Positions 54,167 to 63,035 of a DNA stretch of 64,000 nucleotides are shown piece after piece. Under the pieces are notes generated by a model, which worked only from the letters and a program-made list of their open reading frames with translations, had not been told where the DNA came from and searched no databases. Source of the DNA: Aridibacter famidurans (lineage in GTDB: Bacteria; Acidobacteriota; Blastocatellia; Pyrinomonadales; Pyrinomonadaceae). The stretch covers positions 28,830-92,829 of the forward strand of contig JAGFIQ010000039.1 in the NCBI GenBank assembly GCA_024103495.1, read 5' to 3'. Each line of letters starts with the position of its first letter. Positions within the stretch are counted from its first letter, which is position 1. A program made the translations under genes and the position numbers.

Positions 54167-55540
54167 GTGGATAGAAAGAAACCCACAGTGATGAAGTTCG
54201 GCGGGACCTCCGTAAAGGACCCGGAAGCGTTCGCGCGCGTGGCTTCGATCGTCAAGCGTGAGGAAGACAACGGCGCTGTTGTCGTGACCTCCGCGATGGC
54301 CGGCGTGACCGACTCGCTTCTCGCCGCGTTCGAGACCGCGAAGGCGGGGGATTCTTCAGCGGCCTTCTTTTCGCTGGGAGAACATTTCGTGAGGCACGAA
54401 GAGGTTTCTTCTGAACTGCTCGGCGATCAGAGCAGGAAAGCGTTCGGTGCGGAGCTCGAACTTGCGAAGGAAGAACTTTCCTCGCTGCTGATGCGGGTCG
54501 AGAGACGCTCGCTTCCCCTGCAGATGCTCAAGGACGCGATCGTCGCATACGGTGAGCAGATCTCTTCAAGGCTCCTGACCGAGGTCCTGAAAGCGGAGGG
54601 GCTTGAGGCCAGGCACGTAGATGCGCGGCGGCTGATCGTCACGGACGACGAGTACGGGTCCGCGAAACCCCTATGGGAAGAAACGGAAGAACTCGTGCGC
54701 GGCGATCTCGAAGGGTCCGTCGCGGAAGGCGAGATCCCGGTGATGGGCGGATTTATCGCGGCCAACCGAAGCGGCGAAACGACAACGCTCGGGCGCGGAG
54801 GTTCGGATTATTCGGCGGCGCTTGTCGGGGCGGCGCTCGACGCGCGTGAGATACAGATCTGGACCGACGTCACGGGAGTGCTGACCTGCGATCCCAGGAT
54901 CTGCGCCGACGCTTCGACGATCGATGTTCTTTCTTACGACGAAGCGGCGGAGCTTGCGTACTTCGGAGCGAAGGTGCTTCACCCGAAGACCATCCAGCCG
55001 GCGGTCGACCACAGCATTCCCGTGCGGGTGTGCAATTCGCACCGGCCCGACGAGCGCGGAACGATGGTGCTCGCCGAGAGCGGCGTCTCCGAAAACCGGA
55101 TCAAATCGATAGCGCACAAGACGGGCATCACGATACTTCGGATCTCGTCCGCGCGGATGCTCGGGTCGTACGGTTTTATGTCGGCGCTGTTCCAGGTGTT
55201 CGAGAGGTTCCGGACCGTGATCGACGTCATCTCGACTTCGGAAGTGTCGGTCGCGCTTACTCTGGACAACACCGAGTACCTCGATAAGGTCGTGACCGAG
55301 CTCGAAAGGCTGGGAGATGTCGAGGTCGAGCACGGGTATGCGGTGATCTGCATTGTCGGCGAGGGCTTGCGAGATTCGTCCGGGCTTGCGGCAAAGATCT
55401 TCTCGACGATCGACGATGTGAACGTTTCCCTTATTTCCCACGGCGCTTCAAGCGTGAACCTGACATTTGTGGTTAAGGAAGAGTATGTCCGCGACGTGAT
55501 CAGCCGACTCCACGGCCGGTTCTTTCCGCCTTCTGAATAA
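54167..55540 (+). CDS. lysC: Aspartate kinase (monofunctional, class III-like)
   Basis: A 457-residue kinase phosphorylating aspartate, first step to lysine/threonine/methionine. The N-terminus VMKFGGTSVKDPEAFARVAS is the kinase signature; TTLGRGGSDYSAALVGAAL and WTDVTGVLTCDPRICADAST follow. Two ACT domains end the protein (KTGITILRISSARMLGSYGF; NVSLISHGASSVNLTFVV), implying amino-acid feedback control. The start is GTG 54167. It overlaps the next gene at TAATG (one base), so coupling is likely. Confidence 0.95.
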   Translation: MDRKKPTVMKFGGTSVKDPEAFARVASIVKREEDNGAVVVTSAMAGVTDSLLAAFETAKAGDSSAAFFSLGEHFVRHEEVSSELLGDQSRKAFGAELELAKEELSSLLMRVERRSLPLQMLKDAIVAYGEQISSRLLTEVLKAEGLEARHVDARRLIVTDDEYGSAKPLWEETEELVRGDLEGSVAEGEIPVMGGFIAANRSGETTTLGRGGSDYSAALVGAALDAREIQIWTDVTGVLTCDPRICADASTIDVLSYDEAAELAYFGAKVLHPKTIQPAVDHSIPVRVCNSHRPDERGTMVLAESGVSENRIKSIAHKTGITILRISSARMLGSYGFMSALFQVFERFRTVIDVISTSEVSVALTLDNTEYLDKVVTELERLGDVEVEHGYAVICIVGEGLRDSSGLAAKIFSTIDDVNVSLISHGASSVNLTFVVKEEYVRDVISRLHGRFFPPSE

Positions 55541-56544
55541 TGGATCTATTTGAATTCACTAAAAAGCTTATGTCCATCCCGTCTGTCTCCGGAGAGGAGC
55601 AGGCGGTCGGGGCGTTCCTGGGCGAATACCTGACGTCACTCGGATATCTGGTCGAACTGCAGGAGGTCGTCGACGGAAGGAAGAACGTGATCGCGATCGC
55701 GTCAGATTCGCCGGAAGTGTTCCTTTCGACACACATGGACACGGTGCCGCCGTTCATCCCGCCGACCGAGGATGAGGAAAAGATCTACGGGCGCGGCTCG
55801 TGCGACGCGAAAGGAATAATCGCTTCGCAGATCATCGCCGCGGAGAGACTTCGAAGCGAAGGAGAGGCTCGGATCGGACTTCTGTTCACGGTCGACGAAG
55901 AGGAGTCTTCCCTTGGCTCGAAGGCGGCGAACGACCTTCCGATCGCCTCGAAGTGCCGCTACCTGATCAACGGAGAGCCGACCGACAACGAGCTTGGTAT
56001 CGGGTCGAAGGGCTCTTTGCGGATGCTCCTGAAAGTGAAAGGGAAGGCGGCTCACTCTGCATATCCGGAGATGGGCGATTCGGCGATCGACAGGATCGTA
56101 GAGATACTTCACGACATAAGATCGACCGGGCTTCCGGGGGACGAGTTCTTTGGCGAGACCACCTTGAACGTCGGAACTATCAGCGGCGGGCTGAAAACGA
56201 ACGTCGTCGCTCCGTTCGCCGAGGCCGGGCTTCACATCCGCCTGGCTACCGATGACGGACCTGTGATCGCGAAGCTCGAGGAGGTCGTCAGCGGCCGCGG
56301 CGAGCTTGAGACGATGTCCTGCAGCCTGCCTGTGAAGATGCTCCCGGTCGAGGGTTTCAGGCAGAAGGTGGTCCGGTTCACGACGGATATTCCGCAGCTG
56401 ACGAACTGGGGTACGCCGCTTCTCTTGGGTCCCGGATCGATCCTCGACGCGCACACTTCGCACGAGTTCGTGAAGAAGGCGGACCTTGAATCGGCGGTTG
56501 AACTGTATGTTGATCTCGCTGTTCGTCTACTCGAAGGAAATTAG
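55540..56544 (+). CDS. M20-family deacylase, DapE/ArgE-like
   Basis: A 334-residue di-zinc hydrolase. Metal ligands are seen in FLSTHMDTVPPF (His, Asp), YGRGSCDAKGIIASQIIAAE (Asp), and VDEEESSLGSK (Glu-Glu), with the dimerisation/lid region KGKAAHSAYPEMGDSAIDR. Position between lysC and dapB makes succinyl- or acetyl-diaminopimelate deacylase (DapE) the best guess; acetylornithine deacetylase or LysK is possible. Shorter than E. coli DapE (375), close to LysK-type M20 enzymes. The stop codon overlaps the repeat that begins at 56544. Confidence 0.85.
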   Translation: MDLFEFTKKLMSIPSVSGEEQAVGAFLGEYLTSLGYLVELQEVVDGRKNVIAIASDSPEVFLSTHMDTVPPFIPPTEDEEKIYGRGSCDAKGIIASQIIAAERLRSEGEARIGLLFTVDEEESSLGSKAANDLPIASKCRYLINGEPTDNELGIGSKGSLRMLLKVKGKAAHSAYPEMGDSAIDRIVEILHDIRSTGLPGDEFFGETTLNVGTISGGLKTNVVAPFAEAGLHIRLATDDGPVIAKLEEVVSGRGELETMSCSLPVKMLPVEGFRQKVVRFTTDIPQLTNWGTPLLLGPGSILDAHTSHEFVKKADLESAVELYVDLAVRLLEGN

Positions 56545-57208
56545 CCACAGATGAAGGGGATGGACACAGAGAGTTTTGGCCGTTGGTGAACGAATGCGGA
56601 TTCATAAACACCAGCCAGATTTATTGCGAGCCGAAGTTAGAATTTAGAACGTTTTATTTCAATTAAGGACATAAGTGCGTTTGCAGGGTTATTGTTTGTG
56701 TCACCCACTCAAGGAGGACCAAACAATGACCGAGAGTTCGAGATCCGATCTGATCAGAGCGATAGCAGGAGAAGGAGATGATCCTGAAGGGATCAACACC
56801 GTTACAGAAAAGATCATCGGTTCGGCATACGCCGTAGCAAACACGTTGGGTGTCGGGTTTCTTGAGAAAGTATACGAGAACGCCCTCTCGATAGAACTCC
56901 GCGGCAAAGGATTCGAGTTCGAGCAGCAACATGCGATCAAGGTCGAATACAAGGGCCATGTGGTCGGAGACTTCGTCGCGGATCTGATCGTCGAGAACAA
57001 AGTAATTGTCGAACTGAAGGCAGTAAACAATCTTGACAAGATCCACGCAGCACAATGCTTAAACTATTTGAGGGCCACGGGCTACAAGATCTGCCTTCTG
57101 ATAAACTTCGGAAAGCCAAGGATTTATGTTCGGCGTCTCGTTCTGTGAGTCGTGGAAATCGCAGAAACGAGCTCAACAAAATCTGTGTTTCTCTCCTTCA
57201 TCTGTGTC
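56544..57208. repeat. Inverted-repeat pair bracketing the GxxExxY gene
   Basis: The left arm 56544-56570 (GCCACAGATGAAGGGGATGG...) and right arm 57182-57208 pair at 22 of 27 positions. The arm sequence is of the same family as 40375-40404 and 42874-42896. The unit sits between the M20 peptidase and dapB. Confidence 0.78.
56726..57148 (+). CDS. GxxExxY-family protein (PDDEXK-like)
   Basis: A 140-residue protein from ATG 56726, with AAGGAGG at 56711-56717. The signature GVGFLEKVYENAL (G-x-x-E-x-x-Y) is at about residues 41-53, followed by ELRGKGFEFEQQHAIKVEYK, VGDFVADLIVENKVIVELKA (Asp and E-x-K of a PDDEXK-like core) and AAQCLNYLRATGYKICLLIN. The family function is unknown; a nuclease-like fold is proposed. 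It is a lone accessory gene in the lysine/DAP group, flanked by inverted repeats, which suggests that it arrived as a cassette. Confidence 0.9.
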   Translation: MTESSRSDLIRAIAGEGDDPEGINTVTEKIIGSAYAVANTLGVGFLEKVYENALSIELRGKGFEFEQQHAIKVEYKGHVVGDFVADLIVENKVIVELKAVNNLDKIHAAQCLNYLRATGYKICLLINFGKPRIYVRRLVL

Positions 57209-57219
57209 TATAAAAATCA

Positions 57220-57921
57220 ATGAGAATTGCAATCATAGGCTACGGTGCCATGGGTAAGATCATCGAGCGGCTCGCGCGCGATCGGAAGCACGAGGTGTGC
57301 GCCGTGATCGACGAGGAATCGAACAGGACCGGTGCCGAAGATCTCGCGAAGCGGCTCAACGGAGCCGACGCGGCGATCGATTTCTCGGTCAAGGAAGCCG
57401 TGATGCGCAACGCGGAAGCGTGCGCCGTCGCCGGCGTTCCGCTCGTGGAAGGAACCACCGGCTGGCTTGGAGATCTTGACGCTGTCCGGGCGGTCGTCGA
57501 GGAAAGTGACGCCGCTTTCGTCTATGGCGCGAACTTCTCTATCGGCGTCAATCTCTTCTACAGGATCGTGGACCGGGCCGCAAAGATGGTCGCGAGCTTT
57601 AACGATTACGAGGCGTTCATCGAGGAGCGCCACCACTCCAGGAAGGTTGACGCGCCTTCGGGAACCGCTTTGAAGCTGAAGTCGATCGTGGAAGAGCACA
57701 TCGATCCGGGATTCAGTGTCGCCTCGACTCGCGCGGGAAACATCCCCGGGACTCACATTGTGGGATTTGACGGAACGTTCGATCAGATAACTCTCGAGCA
57801 CACGGCTCGCTCACGCGAAGGCTTCGCGTCGGGAGCGATCTCCGCCGCGGAGTGGGTCGTCGGTAAGACAGGCTTCTGGGAGTTTCCGGAAGTGATCGAC
57901 GAGATCATCGGGCGAGCATGA
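57220..57921 (+). CDS. dapB: 4-hydroxy-tetrahydrodipicolinate reductase
   Basis: A 233-residue NAD(P)H reductase of the diaminopimelate pathway. The Rossmann motif is IAIIGYGAMGKIIERLARD (residues 3-21) and the catalytic/substrate motif EERHHSRKVDAPSGTALKL is present, with GANFSIGVNLFYRIVDRAAK. Somewhat shorter than E. coli DapB (273) but within the range of compact bacterial forms. Together with lysC and the M20 hydrolase it forms a partial DAP operon, here separated by the GxxExxY insert. Confidence 0.95.
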   Translation: MRIAIIGYGAMGKIIERLARDRKHEVCAVIDEESNRTGAEDLAKRLNGADAAIDFSVKEAVMRNAEACAVAGVPLVEGTTGWLGDLDAVRAVVEESDAAFVYGANFSIGVNLFYRIVDRAAKMVASFNDYEAFIEERHHSRKVDAPSGTALKLKSIVEEHIDPGFSVASTRAGNIPGTHIVGFDGTFDQITLEHTARSREGFASGAISAAEWVVGKTGFWEFPEVIDEIIGRA

Positions 57922-57944
57922 GGCCCGTTTGCGACTGGATTTGA

Positions 57945-58085
57945 GATTTCTTTGCGGTCCTTTCCGGCTTCGCGCCTTTGCGAGAGTCTTTATGCATACT
58001 CACCCGTCCTGAGAGCGGTTAGGTTCAAAAAGGGAGAGGCTCCCGCCAAGGCGCAAAGACGCCAAGTTCCGCAAAGGAGACGATC
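57945..58085. repeat. Family B inverted pair downstream of dapB
   Basis: Degenerate arms TTTGCGGTCCTTTCCGG (57948 on, continuing GCGCCTTTGCGAGAG) and CGCCAAGGCGCAAAGACGCC (58043 on, continuing TCCGCAAAGGAGAC). Between them is non-repeat spacer. Part of the gene-poor stretch 57922-58189. Confidence 0.6.
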
Positions 58086-58189
58086 CATTTCTGACCGCGC
58101 CATCACGACCATTCGCGAAGCCTGGTTTCCGGCTGTCTGCGATCGAACCTAATTCTTGAGATCGGACAAGACAGAGTGCGGGTGCCCCT

Positions 58190-58501
58190 TCAGTCCTCGT
58201 CGCCGTGTTTTCCGACGATCGTCCTGAGAGCGTTGATCCCCGAAGTTCTGTTCGTGAGGATCGCTTGGGCAAGATCGTAAAGTGGACCGGGTATCCGATC
58301 CGGCTTAACATCTTCATCCGGGATCGTGGGGAAGTGCCGGTAGAACTCCAGTTCTGCCGCGCAGAAATCACACGCAACCACGTGCCTGCCAATTATGTCG
58401 GAAGCAAAAATGCCGAGCCTCTTTTGTCGGAACGCGAGCAGCCGATCCGATGAAGGACAATCGGCGCTCTTGCTGAATCCCGACGTTCTGTTCTGGAACA
58501 T
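58190..58501 (-). CDS. Possible small zinc-binding protein (zf-HC2-like)
   Basis: A roughly 103-residue ORF from ATG 58501 (an ATG at 58552 is also in frame). The pattern SADCPSSDRLLAFRQKRLGI, then IIGRHVVACDFCAAELEFY, gives Cys/His spacing like small anti-sigma zinc fingers (C..H..CxxC). The tail is unremarkable. It is divergent from the sigma-like gene at 58987, which would suit a sigma/anti-sigma pair. No ribosome site is visible and the frame could be chance, so confidence is limited. Confidence 0.5.
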   Translation of the reverse strand: MFQNRTSGFSKSADCPSSDRLLAFRQKRLGIFASDIIGRHVVACDFCAAELEFYRHFPTIPDEDVKPDRIPGPLYDLAQAILTNRTSGINALRTIVGKHGDED

Positions 58502-58729
58502 ACCGGACACTGTCAGCCTGGAACGGGACCTTCCGAGGCCCCGAAAATACACTGTTTTCCTTGTTGAAACTGCCTACCGAACTAAATCAACAATTGCCGC
58601 GCGGTTCCACAACTTGAACGAGAGATCGACGCTCGTGAAGCTGAAATTGGAGTTCTGTCTCTCCTTAAACGGCAGGATCAAAGACTTTAGCGATATTACA
58701 ACAACAGTGTTTAATAAAACAAAAAAGTG

Positions 58730-58758
58730 TTGCTCATTCGAATGAGACCTGTTAATAT
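58730..58758 (+). promoter_or_regulatory. Promoter with overlapping palindromic operator
   Basis: TTGCTC (58730-58735) and TAATAT (58753-58758) are spaced by 17 bases, a good vegetative promoter. A perfect 14-bp palindrome, CTCATTCGAATGAG, at 58733-58746 overlaps the -35 and spacer, the place for a repressor. It would transcribe the sigma-like gene at 58987. Confidence 0.6.
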
Positions 58759-58852
58759 CTTAAATGTGGTCAGGAGCGATACAGTCTCCTAAGAACCCCA
58801 ACCTACAACGCCAAGCTCGGCGATCAAGTTAAACAGATTTTCTACCCTAATT

Positions 58853-58944
58853 GACTGCGGCAGCGACAGGTTGCATGGCGGAGTTACACCTGTGAATCGC
58901 CACATTCGGGAAGAGACGGCGATCAATGTCTCGCTGCGGCAGTC
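58853..58944 (+). promoter_or_regulatory. Structured 5' leader of the sigma-like gene
   Basis: GACTGCGGCAGCGA (58853-58866) pairs with TCGCTGCGGCAGTC (58931-58944) at 13 of 14 positions, closing a domain that contains ACAGGT/ACCTGT (58866-58871 and 58888-58893) or, as an alternative, TGGCG/CGCCA (58876-58880 and 58898-58902). The two inner stems exclude each other, as in a switch. No known riboswitch class is recognised. Confidence 0.45.
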
Positions 58945-58986
58945 CCCTCAGGAAGTTCTACCATTTCGGGCAAACTGAAGGTATCT

Positions 58987-60153
58987 ATGAGTTCTGACAC
59001 GAAAAAGGCGGGACCAAGCGGGAAGCCGAAGAAGAAGTTTCTCAAGAGGAACAAAAGGATCAACGTCGGGAAGTGGACCGATAGCCTCAAGACGTCCGAC
59101 GTTAACCAGATCTGGACCGAGCTTCACCGCATTGTGTCGTCGCACCCCCTGGTTCGTGCTTCCAAGAAGGCCGGATTCCTGGTTGAAGAAGGACGCTACA
59201 ACGTCTATTCGGACATGACTCAGGAACTGTTTGTAGCGCTTCTCAGCAAGGAGAGGTTCCAGCACTACCTGGACACCGAGATGACGGATCAGGAGATCGA
59301 GGCCGAGATCAGCCAGATCGAACTTACGAATCTCCTCACCGCTCAGCTTCGCAAACGGCATCCGGAATCTTACAGGCTTGCGCGAAGGATCTCGACGCTG
59401 ATCCAGACCAGCGAAACCTTCAAGCGCTTCGACAACACAGGAAGTCCGGAGATACACCGGAGGCTCGCCGAACGCGTTTTCGGACTGTCGGACTGGCAGG
59501 ACGGCAAAAGGACACGCAGCCAGCAGGAAATGGAAGAACGTGTCAAGAAGGTCTCCTTCCACGAACGCGACACGCGAATGGTCGGCTGTACAGGCGACGC
59601 ACAGATAGTGATCAGCAATGCCGAGCTAGAGAAACTCATTGTCCGGGTGTTCAAGGCGGTCGATTCGCCGGTAAACATTCGGGCCATCCGCGGACTCGTG
59701 ATGTCCAGGCTTCCCGTGATGGACATTTACCTTGTTCCGATCACGGCGCCGACCAACACAGACGACGACCGCTACGTGGATCTTGATCCGGTGGATTCGA
59801 GGGAAACACCCGAAGAGGATTATCTGAGGCGTGAGGCCGAAGAGGCCGCCGCGGGGTTCGTCGACGATTTCCTCGACTGTCTGAAGGAATCCGTACGCGG
59901 CAAAGCGAAGCAGTACAACCGAATGATCAACATCCTCTGGTACTGCTACCTGAATTCCGACGGCGGAACGCAGCTGGAAGTGGCGGACAAGCTCGGGGTT
60001 TCGGATTCTTTGGTTTCTGACTACAGAAAGAGGATCGAATCGAACCTGCAAGAGCTTTCTTTCGGAGGCGTCAACGAGGCCCGTCAGTTCGAGAAGCACC
60101 TGAAGCTTCAGGTAAGGGAAATGATCACGGTTGAAGAAGAAGTCTCGGCCTGA
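58987..60153 (+). CDS. Divergent sigma-70-like / HTH regulator
   Basis: A 388-residue protein with a basic N-terminus (KPKKKFLKRNKR). The stretch VYSDMTQELFVALLSKERFQ, through ELTNLLTAQLRKRHPESYRL, resembles sigma region 2; the late EVADKLGVSDSLVSDYRKRI looks like a region-4 HTH. A 190-residue linker containing an acidic patch (ETPEEDYLRREAEEAAAGFV) separates them, unlike ECF factors. I therefore call it a sigma-like regulator with caution. It has its own promoter and a long structured leader, and converges on the kinase gene by 13 bp. Confidence 0.65.
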   Translation: MSSDTKKAGPSGKPKKKFLKRNKRINVGKWTDSLKTSDVNQIWTELHRIVSSHPLVRASKKAGFLVEEGRYNVYSDMTQELFVALLSKERFQHYLDTEMTDQEIEAEISQIELTNLLTAQLRKRHPESYRLARRISTLIQTSETFKRFDNTGSPEIHRRLAERVFGLSDWQDGKRTRSQQEMEERVKKVSFHERDTRMVGCTGDAQIVISNAELEKLIVRVFKAVDSPVNIRAIRGLVMSRLPVMDIYLVPITAPTNTDDDRYVDLDPVDSRETPEEDYLRREAEEAAAGFVDDFLDCLKESVRGKAKQYNRMINILWYCYLNSDGGTQLEVADKLGVSDSLVSDYRKRIESNLQELSFGGVNEARQFEKHLKLQVREMITVEEEVSA

Positions 60154-60166
60154 ACCGGACTTAAGT

Positions 60167-62617
60167 TCACCGTTCCAGTTTTTCGAGAAGAGCCTGGAAC
60201 CGCTCATCGTCACGAAGCGGGTCCAGGCTTTTGTCTGTTTCGTAGAGCGGCCTGTTCTCGTTGCCCAGCTTGATGGCCCGGTTAAGCCACTTGAAAGCCT
60301 CGTCCTTTTCTCCTAGAAGTGCGTAGGTCGCGCCTACCCAGTACGCCATGTCGTGGTCGGCCTTTGAGATGGAAAGCGCCTCCTCGGTCAGCTGGGCGCG
60401 CGCTTCTTCGGTATCTCCGTGACGCGCCAGGAATATCCCGAACAGCGGCTTGATGCCTTCCATCTTCGGGTTCTTCGTCAGTACGTCGCGCATCGTCTCG
60501 ATCGCCTCGTCCACTTCGCCCATATAGAACAGGGTCGCTGAACGAAAGATCTTGATCATCGGGTGGTTCGGTTCCACCTTGGCGCCCTTGTCGAGCTCTT
60601 CCAGCGCCTTGTCGTACTCGCGGCGGTAGTTGTAAATGCGCGCCCGGTTGTAGCTCGCCACGACCCTCGCGGCGGGGTCGAGCTTAACGAGCTTCTGGTA
60701 AGCCTTCAGCGATTCGTCGTACTCGCCGTCAAGCCTGTGGATCACGCCTTTGACGAAGTAGATCGGAGCTTCGTTCGGGAACTGTTCCTCCAGCAGCTTG
60801 ATCTCCGCCCGCGCCTTCTTTTTCTCACCGCGGGCCATATAGATCATCACCATCAGCACCCGCGCTTCCGAAACGTTCGGATCGTACTTGAACGCCTTGC
60901 TGAACGCGGATTCCGCGTATGTGTAATCCTCCGCCTCGCCCATTCCCTTGAAGATGCGGTTCGCGTAGCAGGCTCCGAGTCCGCTATAGGCCAAAGCGAA
61001 CTCCGGATCGAGCTCGATCGCGTGCTTGAAGTTCTCGATCGCGGCCTCGCAGTCTTCCGCAGAGACGGTCCGGAATATGAACCGCCCGAAATTGTCTCTG
61101 CCGCGCAGGTATTCCTCGTACGCTTCCGCGTTCTCGGTCGGACGCCTTCCAAGAATTTCCTGTTCCTGGTCCGAAAGCTCTAGCGCGAGCCCGTCGAGGA
61201 TCCTTTGAGCTATCGTGTCCTGAAGCGCGAGGATGTCGTGATCCTCCGCGTCGATGCGGTCGCTCCAGAGGATCTCTCCGGTCTGGACATCCAGAAGCTG
61301 AGGCGTGACCCTCATCTTGTCGCCCGAGCTCAGGAAGCCGGTCGTGAGCACCGCGTGAACACCCATCTCGCGTCCGGCCTCGCGCTCGTCGTAGTCCTTC
61401 CCCTGAAACTTGGCGATCACCGAACTCGGCCTTACGACGAGTGAACGAAGTTTCGCCAGTTCGGTTATCACCGCATCGGCAAGCGCGAACTCGTAAAAGT
61501 CGGCCGAAGGATCCTTGCTGAGATTCTTGAAGGGAAGTATCGCGACCGATTTCTTCTCTTTTCCCGTCGCGGTCAGCGTCGTGTCCGGGGTGTAGGTCGG
61601 CGTCGTTTGTGAGGGAGCCGAGGAAGGCGTCGTCTGAGTCGAACTGTCAGCGCTTGATTTGCCCGTGAGCCAGTTCCACGCTCGTTTGACCGGGCTTTCA
61701 TTATCCAGATGCCGGGGCTTCCTAAGATCGGCGTGTTCGATCGGGATCCCCGTTATCTGCTGAAGGACCTCTTTCAGATCGTCGCGCATCACCGCGATCT
61801 TCTGGTACCTGTCCTTCGGGTCTTTGGCCAGCGACTTGTCGAGGATCTCCTGAAGCCTGGGAGGCACCGGGTCGGGCCTCATCTCCTGGAGCGGCACCGG
61901 GGTTCCGTAGAGGACCTGATGCCGCACGTCGATCACCGTCTTGCCTTGAAAGGCCCAGATGCCGGTTAAGAGCTCGTAAAGAAGCACGCCTGTCGAGAAG
62001 ATGTCCGCCCGGTGGTCGGTCTTCTCGCCCTTCGCCTGTTCGGGCGCCGCGTATGTCGCGGTCCCGTAAGGGATTCCAAGTTCGGTGAGCTCGGTCCGGT
62101 CGGCGCCTTTCACATGTTCGAGCTCTCCGTCCTGCATCAGCTTCGCAAGCCCGAAGTCAAGGATCTTAACCTGGCCGTCCTCCGTGACCATCACGTTCCC
62201 GGCCTTTATGTCCCTGTGGATAATGTTCTTCGAATGGGCATAAGCAAGCGCGTCGCAGACCTGGATAGCGATCTGCAGAGCACTTCTGATCTCGAGCGGT
62301 CTTCCGTCGACAAGCTGACGCACGTTCTTACCGCTGACGTATTGCATCGCGATGTAGAACGTCCCGTCGTCTTCGTGAAAGTCATAGACGGTGCAGATGG
62401 TCGGATGGTCCAGCTGCGAGGCGAGCTTCGCCTCTCGCTCGAATCTCTTGAAGTTTGCGGTTCTTGCGGTGAGTTCGGGAGGGAGTACCTTGATGACGAC
62501 TTTCCGGTCCAGTTTCGTATCCAGTGCCTGATAAACTGTACCTTGACCGCCTGCGCCGAGTTTTTTGATTATCTCGTAGTGATGGATCCTTGACCCAACC
62601 ATACCCTGTTCTGTCAT
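60167..62617 (-). CDS. Ser/Thr protein kinase with TolB-like and TPR regions
   Basis: An 816-residue signalling protein. The kinase domain (about 12-290) has the glycine loop KLGAGGQGTVYQALD, the Lys in RKVVIKVLPPE, HRD as NIIHRDIKAGNVM, DFG as ILDFGLAKLM and APE as YAAPEQAKGE. A Ser/Thr-rich linker (TPSSAPSQTTPTYTPDTT) leads to a TolB/FlgO-like domain (VAILPFKNLSKDPSADFYEF, about residue 362), then TPR repeats (about 500-800; FALAYSGLGACYANRI, YDKALEELDKGAKVEPNHPM). No clear transmembrane segment. This architecture is common in Acidobacteriota. Confidence 0.93.
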   Translation of the reverse strand: MTEQGMVGSRIHHYEIIKKLGAGGQGTVYQALDTKLDRKVVIKVLPPELTARTANFKRFEREAKLASQLDHPTICTVYDFHEDDGTFYIAMQYVSGKNVRQLVDGRPLEIRSALQIAIQVCDALAYAHSKNIIHRDIKAGNVMVTEDGQVKILDFGLAKLMQDGELEHVKGADRTELTELGIPYGTATYAAPEQAKGEKTDHRADIFSTGVLLYELLTGIWAFQGKTVIDVRHQVLYGTPVPLQEMRPDPVPPRLQEILDKSLAKDPKDRYQKIAVMRDDLKEVLQQITGIPIEHADLRKPRHLDNESPVKRAWNWLTGKSSADSSTQTTPSSAPSQTTPTYTPDTTLTATGKEKKSVAILPFKNLSKDPSADFYEFALADAVITELAKLRSLVVRPSSVIAKFQGKDYDEREAGREMGVHAVLTTGFLSSGDKMRVTPQLLDVQTGEILWSDRIDAEDHDILALQDTIAQRILDGLALELSDQEQEILGRRPTENAEAYEEYLRGRDNFGRFIFRTVSAEDCEAAIENFKHAIELDPEFALAYSGLGACYANRIFKGMGEAEDYTYAESAFSKAFKYDPNVSEARVLMVMIYMARGEKKKARAEIKLLEEQFPNEAPIYFVKGVIHRLDGEYDESLKAYQKLVKLDPAARVVASYNRARIYNYRREYDKALEELDKGAKVEPNHPMIKIFRSATLFYMGEVDEAIETMRDVLTKNPKMEGIKPLFGIFLARHGDTEEARAQLTEEALSISKADHDMAYWVGATYALLGEKDEAFKWLNRAIKLGNENRPLYETDKSLDPLRDDERFQALLEKLER

Positions 62618-62737
62618 AGGACCTCGGATGTTCAGGCGCGCCGCTTATGTAAAAGCTGGGCCGCCCGGCCCTCGACGATACTTCTTGGCCCAAAAGAAAT
62701 TGAGCCGGCAAACTGCCGACTTCTAGATGCTGATCGT

Positions 62738-62959
62738 TCAGCCGCGGGGCGGATCGCCCCAGCCTGATTGTACGTGCTCGCCGTCCCGGACAATGCAGGG
62801 GACAACAAGGTCGCCTCCTGAGATCTCAAGCATGTCCTTCTGGTGTTCTTTGTCGTTCTGAGCGTCGTATTCTGTGAACTCTATCCCGTTTTCCCTGTAG
62901 TGGCTCCGCGCCTGTTCGCAGTAGGGACAATTGGGTTTCGTATAAATGACTAAAGACAT
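62738..62959 (-). CDS. Glutaredoxin-family protein (UXX-star-like, Cys form)
   Basis: A 73-residue thiol-disulfide protein. The active site is CPYC in VIYTKPNCPYCEQARSHYRE (residues 4-23), followed by the cis-Pro segment LVVPCIVRDGEH and a GWG tail. The length and GWGDPP end recall the UXX-star group, some members of which carry selenocysteine; here the first position is Cys. It may act with the ferredoxin and rhodanese downstream in sulfur or redox chemistry. Divergent from the ferredoxin gene by 76 bp. Confidence 0.85.
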   Translation of the reverse strand: MSLVIYTKPNCPYCEQARSHYRENGIEFTEYDAQNDKEHQKDMLEISGGDLVVPCIVRDGEHVQSGWGDPPRG

Positions 62960-63035
62960 AACCGCTACTTTTTATCCCAAGTATGTTAGTTTAGCAACTG
63001 CCCGGCGATTGTAAAGGCAGGCCGCCTCAAGGATT

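Noticed and set aside
62738..62959. Selenocysteine in the glutaredoxin-like gene
   Set aside because: The family has Sec members, but here the active site is CPYC with normal Cys codons and no in-frame UGA.
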